DNA from: Anaerolineae bacterium
GTDB lineage: Bacteria > Chloroflexota > Anaerolineae > J102
Length of the DNA stretch: 6,650 bases
Assembly: GCA_015493675.1 (NCBI GenBank)
Contig: WGCR01000318.1
Span: forward strand, 1 to 6,650
Direction of reading: 5' to 3'
The position numbers and the translations under genes were made by a program. Of the stretch, positions 5,484 to 6,650 are shown piece by piece; the stretch's first letter is position 1, and each line of letters begins with the position of its first letter. The notes beneath the pieces are model-generated. The model was not told the origin of the DNA. It saw only the letters and a list, made by a program, of their open reading frames with translations, and made no database searches.

Positions 5484-5544
5484 CGACATGCTTTCACCCC
5501 GCTTTATTGGCATCTTATCAATAGCAGCATTCTTGTCCGGGTAG

Positions 5545-5889
5545 CTATAGTTGAAGCGCCAAACGCAATCCCCTCTCTACCTGTTCAAGCAGGTGAGACG
5601 GCAATATCCCCACTCTCTCGGTTAGGAAACGCTTATCAACCGTCAATACCTGGGAGACATTTGCCACCGAACTCTTTGGCAAATTCGTTTGTTTTCGTGG
5701 CAGAAAAACATTTCCTGGCGCCTGTGCTAACCTGAGATTTGAGGTGATCACAACCACAATGACTGTCGCTATTCTGCTACGATTGAAATCATTGGACTGG
5801 ATAACCACAACAGGCCTGCGATATCCTGGCTCAGAACCGATAGGTTCAGGTAAATTCGCCCACCAAATCTCTCCCCGCTGAATCACCAA
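5545..5889 (-). CDS. mazF: MazF/PemK-type mRNA interferase toxin
   Basis: This is a sequence-specific endoribonuclease of the MazF/PemK/CcdB fold that cuts mRNA and stalls growth when free of its antitoxin. It has 114 residues, normal for the family. The visible motifs are the opening RGEIWWANLPEPIGSEPGYRRPVVVIQ (residues 5-31), ITSN (48-51) and VANVSQVLTVDK (75-86). Arg25 and Thr49 fall where the catalytic Arg and Thr of Bacillus MazF lie, so the toxin looks active. The frame opens with TTG at 5889, and a GTG at 5886 overlaps the antitoxin stop (GTGA); either couples toxin translation to the antitoxin, and the GTG may be the true start. No ATG is available. The pair is AT-richer than its neighbours, as expected for an accessory module. 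Confidence 0.94.
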   Translation of the reverse strand: MVIQRGEIWWANLPEPIGSEPGYRRPVVVIQSNDFNRSRIATVIVVVITSNLRLAQAPGNVFLPRKQTNLPKSSVANVSQVLTVDKRFLTERVGILPSHLLEQVERGLRLALQL

Positions 5890-6128
5890 CTTTCATCACC
5901 TATTGAGACGACTTGAAGCGCGATCAGCTCTGCATCAAGCTCAGACGGCTCCTTCTCGTATACTTCATTAAGTTTTTCTGTCACATCTTCGTTCTGATAA
6001 TCTGCCACATAAGCGGACAAAGCCGCTGTGTATAGCTCGCTCAGCGACATATCCATCTTTTGCGCCAATTGTTTGGCGGTTTCAAATACAGGGCCAGGGA
6101 TAGAAATAGCTGTTTTCATTATCTTCAT
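5883..6128 (-). CDS. MazE-type antitoxin with ribbon-helix-helix DNA-binding domain
   Basis: An 81-residue protein directly before the toxin, overlapping it by 4-7 bases. Residues 4-42 (KTAISIP strand, VFETAKQLAQKM helix, MSLSEL turn, second helix to AYVADY) have the ribbon-helix-helix pattern of antitoxins that pair with MazF in Bacillus and mycobacteria. The C-terminal half is acidic (NEDVTEKLNEVYEKEPSELDAE) and is the likely toxin-wrapping tail. It should block the toxin and repress its own promoter. The start may be the ATG at 6128 or the one at 6119, whose product starts at MKTAISIP as in many relatives; neither has a strong Shine-Dalgarno. Confidence 0.9.
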   Translation of the reverse strand: MKIMKTAISIPGPVFETAKQLAQKMDMSLSELYTAALSAYVADYQNEDVTEKLNEVYEKEPSELDAELIALQVVSIGDESW

Positions 6129-6158
6129 GCACCATGAGTTGTTTTTACGATTAACGCC

Positions 6159-6188
6159 ATTTTACCACATTATCGATAGCATTCGCAA
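6159..6188 (-). promoter_or_regulatory. Candidate promoter of the toxin-antitoxin pair with a TATCGATA palindrome
   Basis: On the minus strand TTGCGA (6188-6183) and TAAAAT (6164-6159) are separated by 18 bases, about 30 bases before the antitoxin start. The palindrome TATCGATA (6171-6178) lies between the two boxes, a fitting place for a ribbon-helix-helix repressor to bind and autoregulate. The -35 match is only moderate. Confidence 0.45.
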
Positions 6189-6251
6189 CGGTTTTATGAA
6201 ATACCTGCGTTCCTTTTTGAATGCGCTATTGCCAGCTTGCTGTGGAGCGCG

Positions 6252-6650
6252 TTATTTGTCTGCCAACGCCACAATATCAGCCAACACGCCCGCGGCGGTG
6301 CCGTGCACGCCCGCTCCCCGGCCCTGCAACACCAGCGGCGTCTGGTCGTAGACCTCGGTGTGGAAGGAGACGATGTTGTCGGCGCCTCGCAACTGGCCCA
6401 ACGCGCTGGCGATGGGGACTTCTTGCAATCCCACCGCTGCCTGGCCTTCGGCCAGCGTGGCCACATAACGCAGAGTTTTATCCCTCGCCCGGGCAGCGGC
6501 CACCTTTTGGCGATAGTCCTCGTCCAGTTGCGGCAGCGCGGCCATGAAATCATCCACCGGGCCCTCGGCCAGCTCGGGCGGGAACAGAGGCTCGACCGGA
6601 ATGTGCTCCAACTCCAGGGGCCAGCCCAACGTGCGGGCCAGGATCAACGC
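6252..6650 (-). CDS. thrA: Bifunctional aspartate kinase/homoserine dehydrogenase, C-terminal part (cut by the window edge)
   Basis: The last 132 residues of a homoserine dehydrogenase domain of the ThrA/MetL type. The frame stays open through the right edge. It reads LILARTLGWPLELEHIPVEP, then FMAALPQLD, LRYVATL, and finally LVLQGRGAGVHGTAAGVLAD, the last matching the G-x-GAG-x-x-x-TAAGV-AD helix that closes the domain. The ARxLG-LEL-x-I-EP and LRYV segments resemble bifunctional ThrA proteins more than short monofunctional enzymes, so an aspartate kinase half is expected upstream, outside the window. The enzyme would make aspartyl phosphate and reduce aspartate semialdehyde to homoserine for threonine and methionine. 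The catalytic residues are not visible here. No clear terminator separates it from the toxin-antitoxin pair. Confidence 0.87.
   Translation of the reverse strand, partial: ALILARTLGWPLELEHIPVEPLFPPELAEGPVDDFMAALPQLDEDYRQKVAAARARDKTLRYVATLAEGQAAVGLQEVPIASALGQLRGADNIVSFHTEVYDQTPLVLQGRGAGVHGTAAGVLADIVALADK

Noticed and set aside
6223..6250. GCGCT/AGCGC inverted repeat just after the thrA stop as a terminator
   Set aside because: Only a five-pair outer stem, a long loop and no T run on the minus strand.

Overview
This window looks like a chromosomal segment of a GC-rich bacterium whose main genes are all on the minus strand. Gene content and protein style (a ThrA-type aspartokinase/homoserine dehydrogenase, a tRNA-dependent amidotransferase operon, many starts with weak Shine-Dalgarno sites) suggest Chloroflexota, perhaps Anaerolineae or a relative. 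That assignment is inference.

Reading along the minus strand from the right edge: the last 132 codons of a bifunctional aspartate kinase/homoserine dehydrogenase (6252-6650); a MazE/MazF-type toxin-antitoxin pair with its own candidate promoter (5545-6188); a Nudix hydrolase (4924-5400 or 5469); a 240-base spacer with two related palindromes and a heptamer tandem repeat; then the GatCAB operon. GatC and GatA overlap by 4 bases. GatB closes the operon and is followed by a good intrinsic terminator (505-550). GatC, GatA and GatB together form the amidotransferase that turns Glu-tRNA(Gln), and often Asp-tRNA(Asn), into Gln- or Asn-tRNA.

The gat operon is interrupted. An AT-richer DUF3800 gene (2058-2939) sits between gatA and gatB and starts at a TTG one base after the gatA stop. 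On the opposite strand, at the DUF3800/gatB junction, there is a complete small-RNA transcription unit: an extended -10 promoter (TTGAAA, 17 bases, TATAAT, preceded by TG) at 2017-2045, a roughly 78-nt RNA with three hairpins, and a UUCG-capped intrinsic terminator ending near 2129. The RNA is antisense to the last 23 codons of the DUF3800 frame. DUF3800 genes are known from comparative genomics to lie near structured RNAs (the DUF3800 motifs in Rfam), so this protein-RNA pair is the most interesting system here.

The left edge is the start of an IS3-family OrfA gene with the probable end of the insertion sequence at 145. Between it and the gatB terminator lies about 360 bases of AT-rich non-coding DNA containing one perfect DnaA box and three partial matches. 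Accessory material (an IS, a DUF3800/RNA module, a toxin-antitoxin pair, repeats) is therefore threaded between housekeeping genes.
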